From contig OZ022259.1 in NCBI GenBank assembly GCA_963978905.1, positions 17,644,068-17,708,067 on the forward strand: a DNA stretch of 64,000 nucleotides. The letters are read 5' to 3'. Under the pieces are notes generated by a model, which worked only from the letters and a program-made list of their open reading frames with translations, did no database searches and had not been told where the DNA came from. Each line of letters opens with the position of its first letter. Positions within the stretch are counted from its first letter, which is position 1. The DNA comes from Trichostrongylus colubriformis (taxonomy: Eukaryota; Nematoda; Chromadorea; Rhabditida; Trichostrongylidae). The position numbers and the translations under genes are program-made. This document shows, one piece after another, positions 45,331 through 56,400 of the stretch.

Positions 45331-45539
45331 TCGTGCGCGTTAGTCACCGCGCCACGCGAATTGCGTATGCAGCACGGAGTTGCCGATATTATTGTAAATT
45401 GGGCGCGCACTATGCGGCGTATGCAAGATAAAGGCGAAGAGAATCCTTCTCGTGGACATCATCATGGGTGGCTACATTTCGGTCTACCTTCAAGTGCTTG
45501 GTCTCTCAGTTACACCCTCCGCACTCTGGCATCGAAGTA

Positions 45540-46140
45540 AAAATATAAAAGATAGAGAAATCGCGAAAACTTAAGGCGAAGAAAAGCTTAAAACAACGTG
45601 AAAGATAAGCAGTGTCATTGTTCTCCCAAATTCAGTTCACAAGAGACATTACGTGCTCAGGACTGGATGCTCGAAAGATTTAAAATCACCATTTAATCAA
45701 TCAGTCAAGCGAAGGCATCTACGAAATCTGAGAGGAACCATATATTAAGGCCATTGTCTGTTAATGAAAACGACTGAGGAATCAGTGCAGGCAATCGAAG
45801 GAAATAATAAGGTTCCTTACGTGATTCCAGAGAAGGAGGCCAAGAGCGTCCAGCTAAAGCAATAAATCACACAAGCCATAGAGTGAATACGTGGTTTCGA
45901 GGAAATAATGTGCTCAATCAGCTGCGAACCCCTATCCTCTGTGCGAGGTACGGATAAAACATTCTGACAGGGACGGGAGTGTCTTACACTAACAATAAGA
46001 CGGAAAGTTTGCGTGTGCCGCTCGCCCTGCAGCACGTGTATTAGCTGGAAAAACGCATATCTTCCGCAGAGATTTTTATGCGTCGTGTTTTTGAAGTCTC
46101 ATTTTGCTACTAAATATCCAAACTATTAGTTAAACAACAA
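45540..46140. other. No feature assigned
   Basis: No coding or repeat signal was recognised. Confidence 0.35.
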
Positions 46141-46180
46141 GTTCGTTCCTTTCATTCTCTGTGTTTCATAAACTTCTCTT

Positions 46181-46226
46181 CAGCTATCGTCAAGGTGCAT
46201 ATGCATCTTGACGATAGCTGAAGAAC
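46181..46226. repeat. 46-bp palindrome with no spacer
   Basis: CTTCAGCTATCGTCAAGGTG then CAT, followed at once by its reverse complement with one mismatch. It lies next to 'gctctataaaatggtactat', which is part of the mariner-type palindrome family (50689-52039). Confidence 0.9.
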
Positions 46227-46429
46227 CTAGAATCTCTTCCGCTCTATAAAATGGTACTATTTGGTTACTGAAACCTTTAACTGTTCGATGTTTTAAGGCA
46301 TAGAAGAGAAGCACTCAGGAAGCAACAATGTGTTTCTCAACAACTCTTCTTCGCCTATCATCGAGGTGTAAGATAAAGGATAAGGTGGATAACGGGTGAG
46401 AAGAATGTTTTTGGCGTTAATCTATCCCT

Positions 46430-47135
46430 GGTCAGGATGCGCCGCGTTCTAGTTCCATTCAGAATCGTGGTGACAGGTGTCGATTTGAAAGCACTTCCCG
46501 CGAAACCGCACCGGCCATTTACCGTGCCGCAGCCGATAGACCGCGTGCAAATGTCGAGGCTGTACCTTTTGAGCGGCCCCACGAGGTCTCCTGCGCAGCG
46601 CTATGCCCGCGAGAAGCAACTGCGACCCCGCCTGTCGTGACTCGTGCACGACTTCTTTATCCCCGTTAGGCCGTGCGTGAAATATACGCGCATTTGTCAT
46701 CGTCTAGGCCTTGCCCTCTAAAGGGGATAAGCGGACTCACGCGCTGGGGTCCTATCGCGCAGCTATCGTAACCATGGAATGTTCTGGACCGTGCCGGCTT
46801 CAGGCCCAAAATCATTCCTCTTCGTTAGTCTCTGCTCGTCCTGCGTTCCGAGCGGTTGGTTACGACGCCGCTCTCCACTGTCCGTCTTGTGCGCAGTGTC
46901 ATCCAGCGCACCCGTCGTTTCCGAAAACATCCCTGCGCAGCTGCTTCCCCAAGCAGCCCCTGGTGCGCAGCCGTCGTCGACCATCGAGGAACAACGTCGC
47001 GAGGATGTGGCATGGAGGAAGCAGTAACTTCCGTCCTCTGCTGGTGAGCGCCCGGACGTGCCGACGAAACCCTGGTCGACGCCGCCAAGCACGACGGAAG
47101 GGTTGGTTAGCCCTCGGCGCCTCCTAGTGAGGAGA
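46430..47135. other. GC-rich island 1, open on several frames, unassigned
   Basis: GC content jumps well above the flanks. Plus frames 46711-47127 (138 codons) and 46437-46640 and minus frames 46763-47092 and 46449-46700 are all open, which GC richness alone can cause. A cysteine cluster CPSCAQCHP is in the plus frame. An AT-rich tail with 'gttgtgt' phrases follows from 47150. It may be part of a non-LTR retroelement or a foreign insert; I recognise no family. Confidence 0.4.
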
Positions 47136-47339
47136 GGACCGATCCCGTAGGTTTCTTTAAGTTAGGCGTTTTACCTTATTTGTGAAGTAGGCATAAATGC
47201 CGTTATAGTATGTTGTGTTCGTGTTGTGTACGAGTATATATCTAAGTGTATTTGGTACATATTGCTTGTGGGGGTCAATCAATATGTTGTGCATGTGTCA
47301 ATAACCATTTATTGATTGGTCAGGTGCCAGTTAAAACAT

Positions 47340-47695
47340 CAGAGGTTTGGTTGGTTAATGCGTAGTGTCCGTCTTGGGGTTAAACGGGGTGCACCGACAC
47401 CAAGCGCAGTGGACGAGGCGCAGTCGGTGGGCCGAGAGGCCGTGGTGCAGTAGAAGTCGTATGTCTGGGGCATCCAGGGTAGGACCGCTCGTCATCGTGT
47501 GGCAGGCGAAGTATTGGGCGCAATTCCCTGGCATACCCTCTCGGCACACGGCGCGGATGGCTCCACACTATTTGCCACCTTGCCCCGTGGAGTCGTCTCG
47601 CGTCGCGACACCGCCCATCAACTGCGACCCCACCCAGTACTGGACGAAGCATTTTCCAGCGTGGCGCTCACGTGGGTCTGCGATTGTGCGATAGG
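47340..47695. other. GC-rich island 1, second block, unassigned
   Basis: Similar composition to 46430-47135, separated from it by an AT-rich 200-bp stretch. Open frames on both strands; no family recognised. Confidence 0.35.
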
Positions 47696-47699
47696 ATGA

Positions 47700-47970
47700 G
47701 ATAAAGGAGAAATTCCAGTAGCGAAGGAAACGTTCACTCGGGGAAACAGGTAACATCTCAAGAATCCTCGTGATACCATCCAACGGGAAGTGATACAGAG
47801 GTTCGTTTTCACACTTCAATCTCGCACAAGGCCAGATGCCAGGAGGCCTCATTTTTGCCATTTTCAAGGACTTCTTTTGGATTTTTTCTTCTCCGTGTAT
47901 TATTCAGCACCTCTTATTTCATAATTCAGCTCTTGAACCCATTCAAGGTAGTCGCGGGAAGTGCCTTTAA
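47700..47970 (-). repeat. Family A dispersed repeat, diverged fragment
   Basis: 'ttttgccattttcaaggact', 'cgtgtattattcagcacctc' and 'ttcataattcagc' follow the family A module order seen at 20470-20580. Confidence 0.5.
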
Positions 47971-48064
47971 CACATACAGTGAGTTGCTGGGGCCGGCCGT
48001 TGTACTAGTCAGCGCTTATCCTCTCGAAGGAAAGTCGTACCGACTCCTAAATGATGTAGAAGGT

Positions 48065-48150
48065 TTGATTGGTCTTGGTGGGCATTGATACGGGATTTGA
48101 TTCCGTACCAAGAGAGTGAAACTGCGTCTTTTTTCACTACACCACCGCCG
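48065..48150 (-). repeat. tRNA-derived SINE fragment
   Basis: The reverse complement GGCGGTGGTGTAGTGAAAAA and the B-box-like CGGAATCAAATCCCG match the head of 29105-29330. Confidence 0.7.
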
Positions 48151-48471
48151 CAACTCCATTGGTGTCTACAGTCATTACTCAATACTCCTATTACAGTTTT
48201 CAGGTGTCTGGAGAAACTAGGCCAGCTGATTTAATAGGTATAAAGGAACAAGCTTCGTAGGCGTTGAGGATCCAGACGTTTAAAAATCAACCCCATAAAA
48301 GATACTGCGCTCTACAGTTTAGAAGTCCTTTCCTGGCTAACCTCAGATAGAATAATTGATGGATTTCGTCAGTGCTCTGATTTCCCTGCAGCCGTACCAC
48401 ATTTTTATCTTCAAGGGCTTTCATCCTCTCAAACAGATCTAACCAAAACACCAACGCGAAATGAAGTAGAA

Positions 48472-48560
48472 GGCTTGATTGGCCTTGGCACACATTGATG
48501 CGGGATTTGATCCCCGCACCTTGAGAGTGGAAGTGCGCGCTGCCTCTCATTACGTGCAAA
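48472..48560 (-). repeat. tRNA-derived SINE fragment
   Basis: 'ggccttggcacacattgatg' and 'cgggatttgatccccgcacc' match the same SINE family; its head is degraded. Confidence 0.65.
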
Positions 48561-48954
48561 AAATTATGTATCCGATTGAACTTTTTCTGCAATACAGAAC
48601 ACTCATATGTGTTCTTTAGATCATCGAGTTATATAATCGAATCATCCAATTGTTTAACATTTCTAAAGCTATAAAATGGAATAGCCATGAGGATAACTTT
48701 TTGATTTTTTTCGAGAACTTCCGGCACCTGCTATTTGTTGCACATAATCGAATTTTTCAAACAATTTTGTGGATCAAGGAGCCTTTGATCTCAAGAGTAA
48801 AAAGGAGAATGATGCATTGTCCCCTCATGTGATACGATGAAGCAGAGATGGCAGCAAGTCCACCTCAATACGCGAAAGTGCGCGTTTATGCTTCGTGAGT
48901 GCTACATTGCAAAGTCATAAATCTATCAAACAACAACAATTTTCTCTGCTATGC

Positions 48955-49400
48955 CATCGAGGTAGTTAGGTAGAACTTTTATTGACGGCCTGACGTTTCG
49001 ATCAAATCGTCCCCTCAAAGGCCCAGTCCATCACCGCGGGGGCGGAACGCCGCCACTCCGTGTCAGTTACTGTCAGTGAACTATTGGCAGACAGACATGG
49101 CAGACAACTATTGAAGGACTCAAGGGATAAATGATGCCTTTTTGGAGAACAGAAAGAGAGCACTATCAAATGCACAATTACGCTCTGCTGAAAGGAGAAA
49201 AGAGGATGTGAAATACATATCAAAAAGGAACGAACTTTCTTGTATAACCTGACTGGAGCGATCCAAGAGCATGAATGCTAAATTTCCAATTTTTGGTGCA
49301 AAATATTCGAGAAAGAGTTGGAAACCGAATACAAATATGAAAAGATGCACCAATTTTCAAGCGGAAAATACATAAGTCTCCATCCACATTCAAAGGCTCC
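48955..49400 (-). repeat. Probable retroelement 3' end
   Basis: 'ttattgacggcctgacgttt' followed by a 'cgatcaaat' phrase resembles, on the opposite strand, 'agggtcgaaacgtcagcccg' at 62587. Inner sequence gives interrupted frames. The type is inferred only from this shared module. Confidence 0.4.
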
Positions 49401-49929
49401 ATACAGTGTTTGCATAAATATTAATTAAGACTTTATGAGTATAATATATGCACATACTATGCCAATATCACAGATGAACCCCAAAAAAGGTTGGTTTCCA
49501 AGGAAATCCAACTTTGCAAACGATTTTCAAGCATTTCAATCGGATCGAAGGTAATCTTATTCGCAGATATCAGTTCGACTGTTAATACTGAATAATTCAC
49601 TAAATATGTAGTAAGCCACAGATGCTTTTGATGGATAGTGAGGGACCTATTACGATAGCCAGCAATACTTGAGGAGATTAATTAGATTCCAAGAAAGAGA
49701 AATGATTCCAGCTTGTTCAGAAAATCTCGTAGAAATAATTATTCTTGCGTGCAGTAAGTGGGACCGCGTAAGTGAAGCGAGATAATTAATACTTCAGTCA
49801 ATAGACTTGGAGGGGGCCGATAAAAAGTTAGCGCAGTAGAAAATTGCTGCTTGCGCTGAAGCCTTCTAATTGTAGTTCCGCTTCAACTGAATAGTTTCCT
49901 CTAAGTCCAAAAAAGGAAGTTGGGAAAGA

Positions 49930-50390
49930 TTGAAGGCACATCTTTTTCAGGTGGGGTACCGCGTCTGCCACAGCTCCGCCCCTCGGAGCTGTGGCAGACG
50001 GCAGAGGTGGTCTTCCCAGCTCCAGCCGCCTTTTTTAGCTCGGTCCGCCCCTAGCGACTGATTGGCTGGGGTGCGAATGGAAGGCATCGCGGCTCGATTT
50101 CTCAATTTCAGCTCGAAGCTCACTCCAGAAAAAGGATGCCTCCTCATTTCCGAACATCCCGTCGTGTTTGGGACATGGCATCACGTCAATGGGGAAATCG
50201 TCCGAACTACACGCCTATACACGGGAAGGCTCCACGCCGGTAATCAACGGTGGGGAAGGGTCCTATTTCTCATGACCATTTCCATCCGTTTTTTTCAGTG
50301 TCCTGTTACTAAGCATCTCGACTTTTATATTCACTACTTCTTTACTTTTCTGCCGAATTTCTCCAAACACTGCCTTTGAGGACCGATCTA
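49930..50390 (-). repeat. Family A dispersed repeat, complete-looking copy
   Basis: It contains an inner GC-rich palindrome (GCCACAGCTCCG / CGGAGCTGTGGC at 49967-49993), 'gcgactgattggctggggtg', 'cgggaaggctccacgccgg' and the end 'aacactgcctttgagg'. It is closest to 20130-20585. Confidence 0.85.
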
Positions 50391-50688
50391 ACTCCCCACA
50401 AGGGAGAGTGGACTCTAATCGAGAGGTGTGCTTATGAACTCGAAGGTCATTCCATAAGTAGCAAAACAATATTTTAGGCAAATCAACCAATCATGTGTCC
50501 CGGTCAACTGGGCCGCTATCACGCATTTTTAGGATCCAATATAAATCACAGTCAAACCAATAAACGAAACACGTTTTTGATAGAGCACACCGAATTCTCC
50601 CGAATGGTTCATAGAGGAGTGCTGAGCAAGGGATTTTAAAGGAAAAATATCATTTCGAATAATGTGTTTTTGGAAAAAGGAATACATA

Positions 50689-52039
50689 TTGGGTTGGGGA
50701 AAAAGTCCCCGCCGTTTTTTTCAACCCCGTTTTCCACATTGCTCCCTTCATCATTCGACGGAACTTATATATGTTTTCGATAGAGCTTTTTTTGCTCTAC
50801 AAAATCCCACTATTTGTTTTCCTATTCCTTCGACTTCCTAATATTTATGAGTTTTGGAAATAAACTAAGCTGAAGGCGAAAAATTGCCACTTGCTTGCGC
50901 ACCTCATCTTTCTCGTCTACCTTCGAGATCAAAGAATGTATGTGTATATGATTTAGATAGAGCTTTTTCAGCTCTACAGAATGGTACCACTTTTATTCAA
51001 ATCGCTCAAGTTTTTGCTGTTTTTAAGACTCACAAACGCAGTACTCGCAAAAGTGTGCACTTTCGTCATCCCCTCTCGCTCGCCTACCATCGAGATTGGA
51101 GAGAATGCGCATGTACGCATTCGATAGAGCTCTCTTTGCTCTACAAGATAATGTCACTCTTCTTTTATATCCTCTCATATTTTAGCATGAAGAAATAAGT
51201 TTCCACGTGTTTTTCAATTCGAAATTGCGTAATGAAAAGGGAGCTCTTTTCGCTCTACAAGATAGTGTTTACGGTTTTTGTTCCATTTGATTTTTCCCAT
51301 TTTTTGATCATTCAAAAGTTGACGAAATCGAGCATTTCCGTCATATGTGGTCGAAAATGCTTGATGTCGTCAACTTTTAAATGATCTAAAAAAGTAGAGA
51401 AAATTGATTCGAAAAAAAGCCGTAAACAGTATCTTGTAGAGCGAAAAAAGCTCTATCAAACAGTATAATACATTCTGCCAAATAAATCCCTTTTCATTAC
51501 GCAATTTCGAATTGAAAAACACGTGGAAACTTATTTCTACATGCTAAAATATGAGAGGATACAAAAGAAGAGTGACATTATCTTGTAGAGCAAAAAAAGC
51601 TCTATCGAATGCGTATATAAATTTTTTCTCCAATATCGATGGTAGGCGAGGAAGAGGAGATAACGAAAATGCACACTTTAGCGAGCACGGCATTTGTGAG
51701 TCTTAAAAACAGAAAAAACTTGAGCGATTTGAATAAAAGTGGTACCATTCTGTAGAGCTGAAAAAGCTCTATCTAATTCATGTACACATACATTCTTTGA
51801 TCTCGAAGGTAGACGAGAAAGATGAGGTGCGCAAGTGGCAATTTTTCGCCTTCAGCTTAGTTCATTTCCAAACCTCATAAATATTAGGAAGTCGAAGGAA
51901 TTAGAAAACAAATAGTAGGATCTTGTAGAGCAAAAAAAAAAGCTTTATCGAAAACATATATAAGTTCCGTCGAATGATGAAAGAATTAATGTGAAAAACG
52001 GGGTTGAAAAAAACGGCGGGGACTTATTCCCCAACCCAA
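50689..52039. mobile_element. Near-complete palindrome with mariner-like ends, 1351 bp
   Basis: TA stands on both sides. The left end TTGGGTTGGGGAAAAAGTCC and right end mirror each other, and the two arms match over almost their entire 660 bp (for example 'atttttcgccttcagcttag', 'attttagcatg', 'cgtcaacttttaaatgatc') with the fold near 51345. Repeated 'tcgatagagctttttt-gctctaca' motifs occur several times per arm. Non-coding. A transcript through it would form a very long hairpin. Shorter relatives: 16868-17334 and around 61003-63180. Confidence 0.92.
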
Positions 52040-52611
52040 TAGAAAAACGACGCGACTCCTTGATCAACCAAATATTGGAAATTGCAATATACCAAATATT
52101 GGAAATTAGAATGAGGTCGGTCGGGGTTAAGTAGTAGACACACGATTGGTTGATTTTTTCCTTACGTGAGGTACGGTGTTTTAATTATATGCCGGTTTGG
52201 CCAATTTTTGTTGGCTGGACCTTACTTCTCGCCGGCCTGAATGTCGGCCCCATTCTAACATACAGTAGCGCTCAAAAGTCTTCGGCCAAACGGTTTTTTA
52301 CTTGGGTTTCTCACTTGTAACTTTTTTGCCACTGGACCGATCTAAGAGAAATTTTAGTATGTTGTGCTTGGATACACTGCATACTAAATATACTATTTTG
52401 GCACCCAGCGGTGTAAGTTACGTGGTTAAATGCAATTTTTTTTGGGTTGCCATCCCTATGCCGTTCCGCGGTGCCACTGTCATCAAAAGTCGTGGTCTCT
52501 CTACAAAAAATTTGTGTTCTCTGAGGCTTGCTCATTTTGTTTTTGTCAAGAAAGCCGGTTTTCTTGGCAAAGCCTTTAACTTTTTCGGTGGTCTGGTAGT
52601 AAATTCTTGTA

Positions 52612-53302
52612 TTAGTTTGGTCGAAAAGTTTTGATAGGGTCGAGATTTTTTCTGTTTTATTTTATAACTCAGCAAACAATGCAAGCTAATCAACAATATA
52701 ATAGCTATAGTTAGTCATAACATTGTCCCACCTAACGGGCAGGTCAGCGATTCTCTTCTCTCAGAACTGGGAAGATTGTGAGTCAAAGAAGTCGCCGACC
52801 ACTTGTCCAAGGTGGTCATAGTTTTTTTTAGCTATGAAAGCCTTGAGGGGCCGGAACAAGTGGTAATCTGACGGGGCAATATCAGATGAATAGGGTGGAT
52901 GTGGAACCGTGTCCCAAGCTGACTCCTCCAATTTCGCACGGGTCCCTCTCATAGGTAAAGAGACCCGGGCAAAATTGGATGAGCTGGATTGGGACACGGT
53001 TCCACATCCACCATATTCACCTGATATTGTCCCCTCAGATTACCACTTGTTCCGGTCTCTCGAGACTTTTCTACCATAAAAAAATCGTCAACTATGACCA
53101 CCTTGGACAAGTGATCGGTGACTTCTTTGACTCCTAATCCTCCCACTTCTAAGAGAAGGGAATCGCTGACCTGCCCGCTAGGTGGGACAATGTTATGACT
53201 AACTATAGTTATTATATTGTTGGCTAGCTTGCATTGTTTGCTGAGTTATAAAATAAAACAGAAAAAAATCTCGACCCTATCAAAACTTTCCGATCAACCC
53301 AA
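52612..53302. mobile_element. Palindromic mariner made of two inverted 3' halves (691 bp)
   Basis: Ends TTAGTTTGGTCGAAAAGTTT and (reverse complement) TTGGGTTGATCGGAAAGTTT are flanked by TA. The left arm encodes HPPYSSDIAPSDYHLF on the minus strand and the right arm HPPYSPDIVPSDYHLF on the plus strand. Both are the C-terminal mariner transposase motif with the third catalytic Asp. The fold is near 52958. It sits inside 52263-53456. Confidence 0.92.
52761..52997 (-). pseudogene. Mariner transposase C-terminal fragment (left arm)
   Basis: WDTVPHPPYSSDIAPSDYHL and FRPLKAFIAKKNYDHLGQVV, then FFDSQSSQF, are typical of the mariner C-terminus. Everything upstream of the WDN region is absent and the frame begins in the palindrome centre. 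Confidence 0.85.
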
Positions 53303-53458
53303 TAAAAAACCATGAAAAAAGTCAAGCGGCACTCAAGTAGAAGGAAATGTTGAAAATAGGTTCAGGCACCATATATTAAAATTTGGTCAAATTTGGTCAA
53401 GTAAAAATAATTATGACAAAAAGTGTTTGGTCGAATACTTTTGAGCGCTAGTACTGTA

Positions 53459-56400
53459 CATACATACTAAAAACTATACATCAATTTTTGTAGAGCAGGA
53501 GAACCTCTTTCGAATGATGAATACCTCTATAAATAGTCCATTACTTCTCTCTAAAAATCGTTTGGAGTGGAAAGGAAGTTGTAAATATATATTTCTATAC
53601 AGCAGAAAATGAAAAATACAAATCACCATGAAAGACAGTAAAAAAGAAAATACTAGGGTGGAAAATTCGTGGTCGTTTTCATCCACAGTAAGTTATTGGA
53701 TTTTCATGCGTGAGCCAGAATCAATACCGGTGGGTACAATAAGTAGATCATTCAAGAGGGAGAAATAATAAATTACATAAATTATGCAATACTAGACGCC
53801 ATGGGTCCAAGCAGGCGGTATGTGGCGCATATTGGATGGAGGGTGCTTTAAAACGGTCTAGTAAGGAACTATGCAGAGATCAAGTCTTATGGAAAAGTTC
53901 CGTCTCCAATGGCGCGGCTCATGTGCTACGTATGACCGCCACGTATCACAGATCCACGCGTTCCCGATCACTTGCCTGCAGTGAGTCATACAGGAAAACA
54001 TGCCTACCGTCTACTAGCAGTTGAACGGAAGCCCAATTGACCGGTTTTCAGCCATTTCATTACGTTTTTTCCCCTCGCTACAGAACCACAGCACATCTGT
54101 CTGCTTTTCAACAGTCGATCGAATCAGCTCACTGCCTGACTTCAAGACTTCAAACCCACCAAATCGTCCAAACTTTTAGATATTCCTCCACTTAAGTCAT
54201 CGCGTAAATTTGATGCTAAAAAATTAAAACTGCGAAAAAATCCAGGACTTCGCTCTAAGGTATACCATAAAGTTAGCGCCAAAAGCAGAAGTGCAGGCGA
54301 AATTTATAAGTGGTTGCGGCTCCTAGTCAGTCTAAATTGTGGCCATTTGTGGATCACTGGTTACTGGGCAAATCATTTACAAGTATATGTCATTTACTGT
54401 GAGTCGCGTTGTTCTGATTATATTGAATTCTTACATATAAGGTCAAATTACAAAGAAGTGGTCCACAAAAAGTCCCAAAATGTGTTAAACCCAGAGGATC
54501 CAATCTCTCCGTGAAAATGACATCTATTTCGCTTCGATGAATGGAACACGGAACTCATTTTCTCGTGTAGTGGTGCTCCGTAAACAGGAATTCGTCTTGA
54601 GAACACCATTCAGATAGAGCTATTCACAAATAAGAACGAATAGTTTTTAGATACCACTGGAAGGAATGAGAATGATTCTCTTCGAAGTGCGAGGTAGAGT
54701 TTTGATTGATTGCCGGTTTGGCCAGATTCTGAACGGTGGACTCCTACCACTAGTCCTAAACTGAACCTAATTCATCATTAATGTAAAGTGAAATATACAT
54801 ATGCTCCATGAAGCAGATGAAACCCTTTAGAATAGAATGTGACATATCGTACAAGCCAATAAATGTGTAGATGTAAATGTGAGAAATCCTTATTAAATTA
54901 AATGACGGCATTATTTATGTTTATGGGATGGAACCCAATAAAATACGAATTGTAGAGTTGAAGGTGCCATTTGATGATTTTATTATGAATGAGTGCTCTT
55001 CTCTATTGCCGGCCATGCGACCAGTGATAATGCCTCTTTCAGATTCAACATGATGTTTCTTTGTACTAAGTTGTAAGGAAAAATCTGGCCAGTTTTGCGG
55101 GCTCACAAATCTGAGGATGCCTTAACATGAATCGATTTACATGTTGCTTTTTGAATAGACGAAAAGTTGTTCTTTCTGCATATATGCTTTCCTTGAAATG
55201 CCACAAGGTTTTCGAATTACTAGGGAAATTCTCAAGTACTACGAAAATGGCACTTTTTGGCTGGCTTAACTTTACGAGTTCTTGTTTAGTCGTGTCCCAG
55301 CGAAGGCAACCACAATTGTGGGCACTACATAAGAGAGAGGGGAGGGGTGCGTAGAGCATTGAATGGAACTCTTTGTCCCTGGTATTTGCTCGAATTTTCA
55401 ATTGATCAAATCGCTTCAACTGAAACGGCAGAAAGCGGTGAGCGTATATACGACCGCCTCTGGCAGGTTTGACTCGAAAAAAAAAACCTAAAATGAGTGT
55501 CGCGCGACCCATCGGAGCAGCCATGCGCAAACGCATTTTCCACAAATCGTTTTCCAGAAAATGAAGGAGTTGCAGGATGAGGCCCTTACTCGTCCATCAT
55601 ATTTATCAGATCTAGCGCTACCTGAGCCCCACTTTGCCAAACATATCAGACCTTTAATAGAAGTATGTTCAGAAAGAATTGAGATTTAGAGACGACTTTT
55701 TTGATTTCGCGCAAGATGAATCGTCAGCCTTTTACCAAAATGAGATACGCATATATGCATGATGATGCCAAAAGTATATGTAGTAAATCGAGCGGTGCTT
55801 AAAGTGCAAGGAAAGATGTAGATTGAGCCGAGTTATGATCTTCCAAAGTTTAAATCGCGAGAACCGGGCCAAACTTTCCTAATATTATAAAAGACCCCAC
55901 CCCTGAGAATACCCAAAATTTTTTTTACGTGCTGTCTAGTTTTCCCGTTCTCGTAGAAGGTGAAGAGACCTGAGCGGAAAGGCCTCCGCTATAGCGACTA
56001 TGTTTTTGTGGTCTTCGACAACTGTGGATTACGAGTGAAGCTTAGCGTAGAGAAAGTTGATTTTCTCGTAGAAATACTTACGCAGAGGCGTGGTCAAAAA
56101 TGTTTTCAGATACAGCATATATTTGCCCAAGGGTGACCAGTCAACATGTGTGCGGGTATTCTGATGGCATTGTGAATCTTACTAACCCTGATAATATGGT
56201 ATTTCCAGCAAAGAAAAACCCAGACTTTCCTCCCTCGCTGGAGCTTTTCTCGCTCGAGCACATCAATCGTCACGATCAATAGATGAATGAAGTTGGCGCT
56301 TAACTATGACTTGACCGGAAAACTAAATGATTTTATTGCGCTATCGATTACTACTTCCCCTCGGCGAAATCGATAACATGGACAAACAGCCATTTGCCAT

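Larger units (their letters stand above)
52263..53456. mobile_element. Tc1-like TIR element carrying a nested mariner (1194 bp)
   Basis: Ends CAGTAGCGCTCAAAAGT and CAGTACTAGCGCTCAAAAGT (inverted) are flanked by TA (52261-52262, 53457-53458). CAGT...CAAAAGT ends and TA duplication fit Tc1-type elements. After removal of the nested 52612-53302 element only about 500 bp remain, so it is non-autonomous. The 110-codon plus frame at 52302-52634 is not a transposase I recognise. Confidence 0.85.

Noticed and set aside
46711..47127. Gene call on the GC-rich 138-codon frame
   Set aside because: Several frames on both strands are open at once, which GC richness explains; kept only as an unassigned island.
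55066..55545. 159-codon minus frame
   Set aside because: A frame of this length is expected about once by chance in 64 kb at this composition, and no motif or splice border was recognised.
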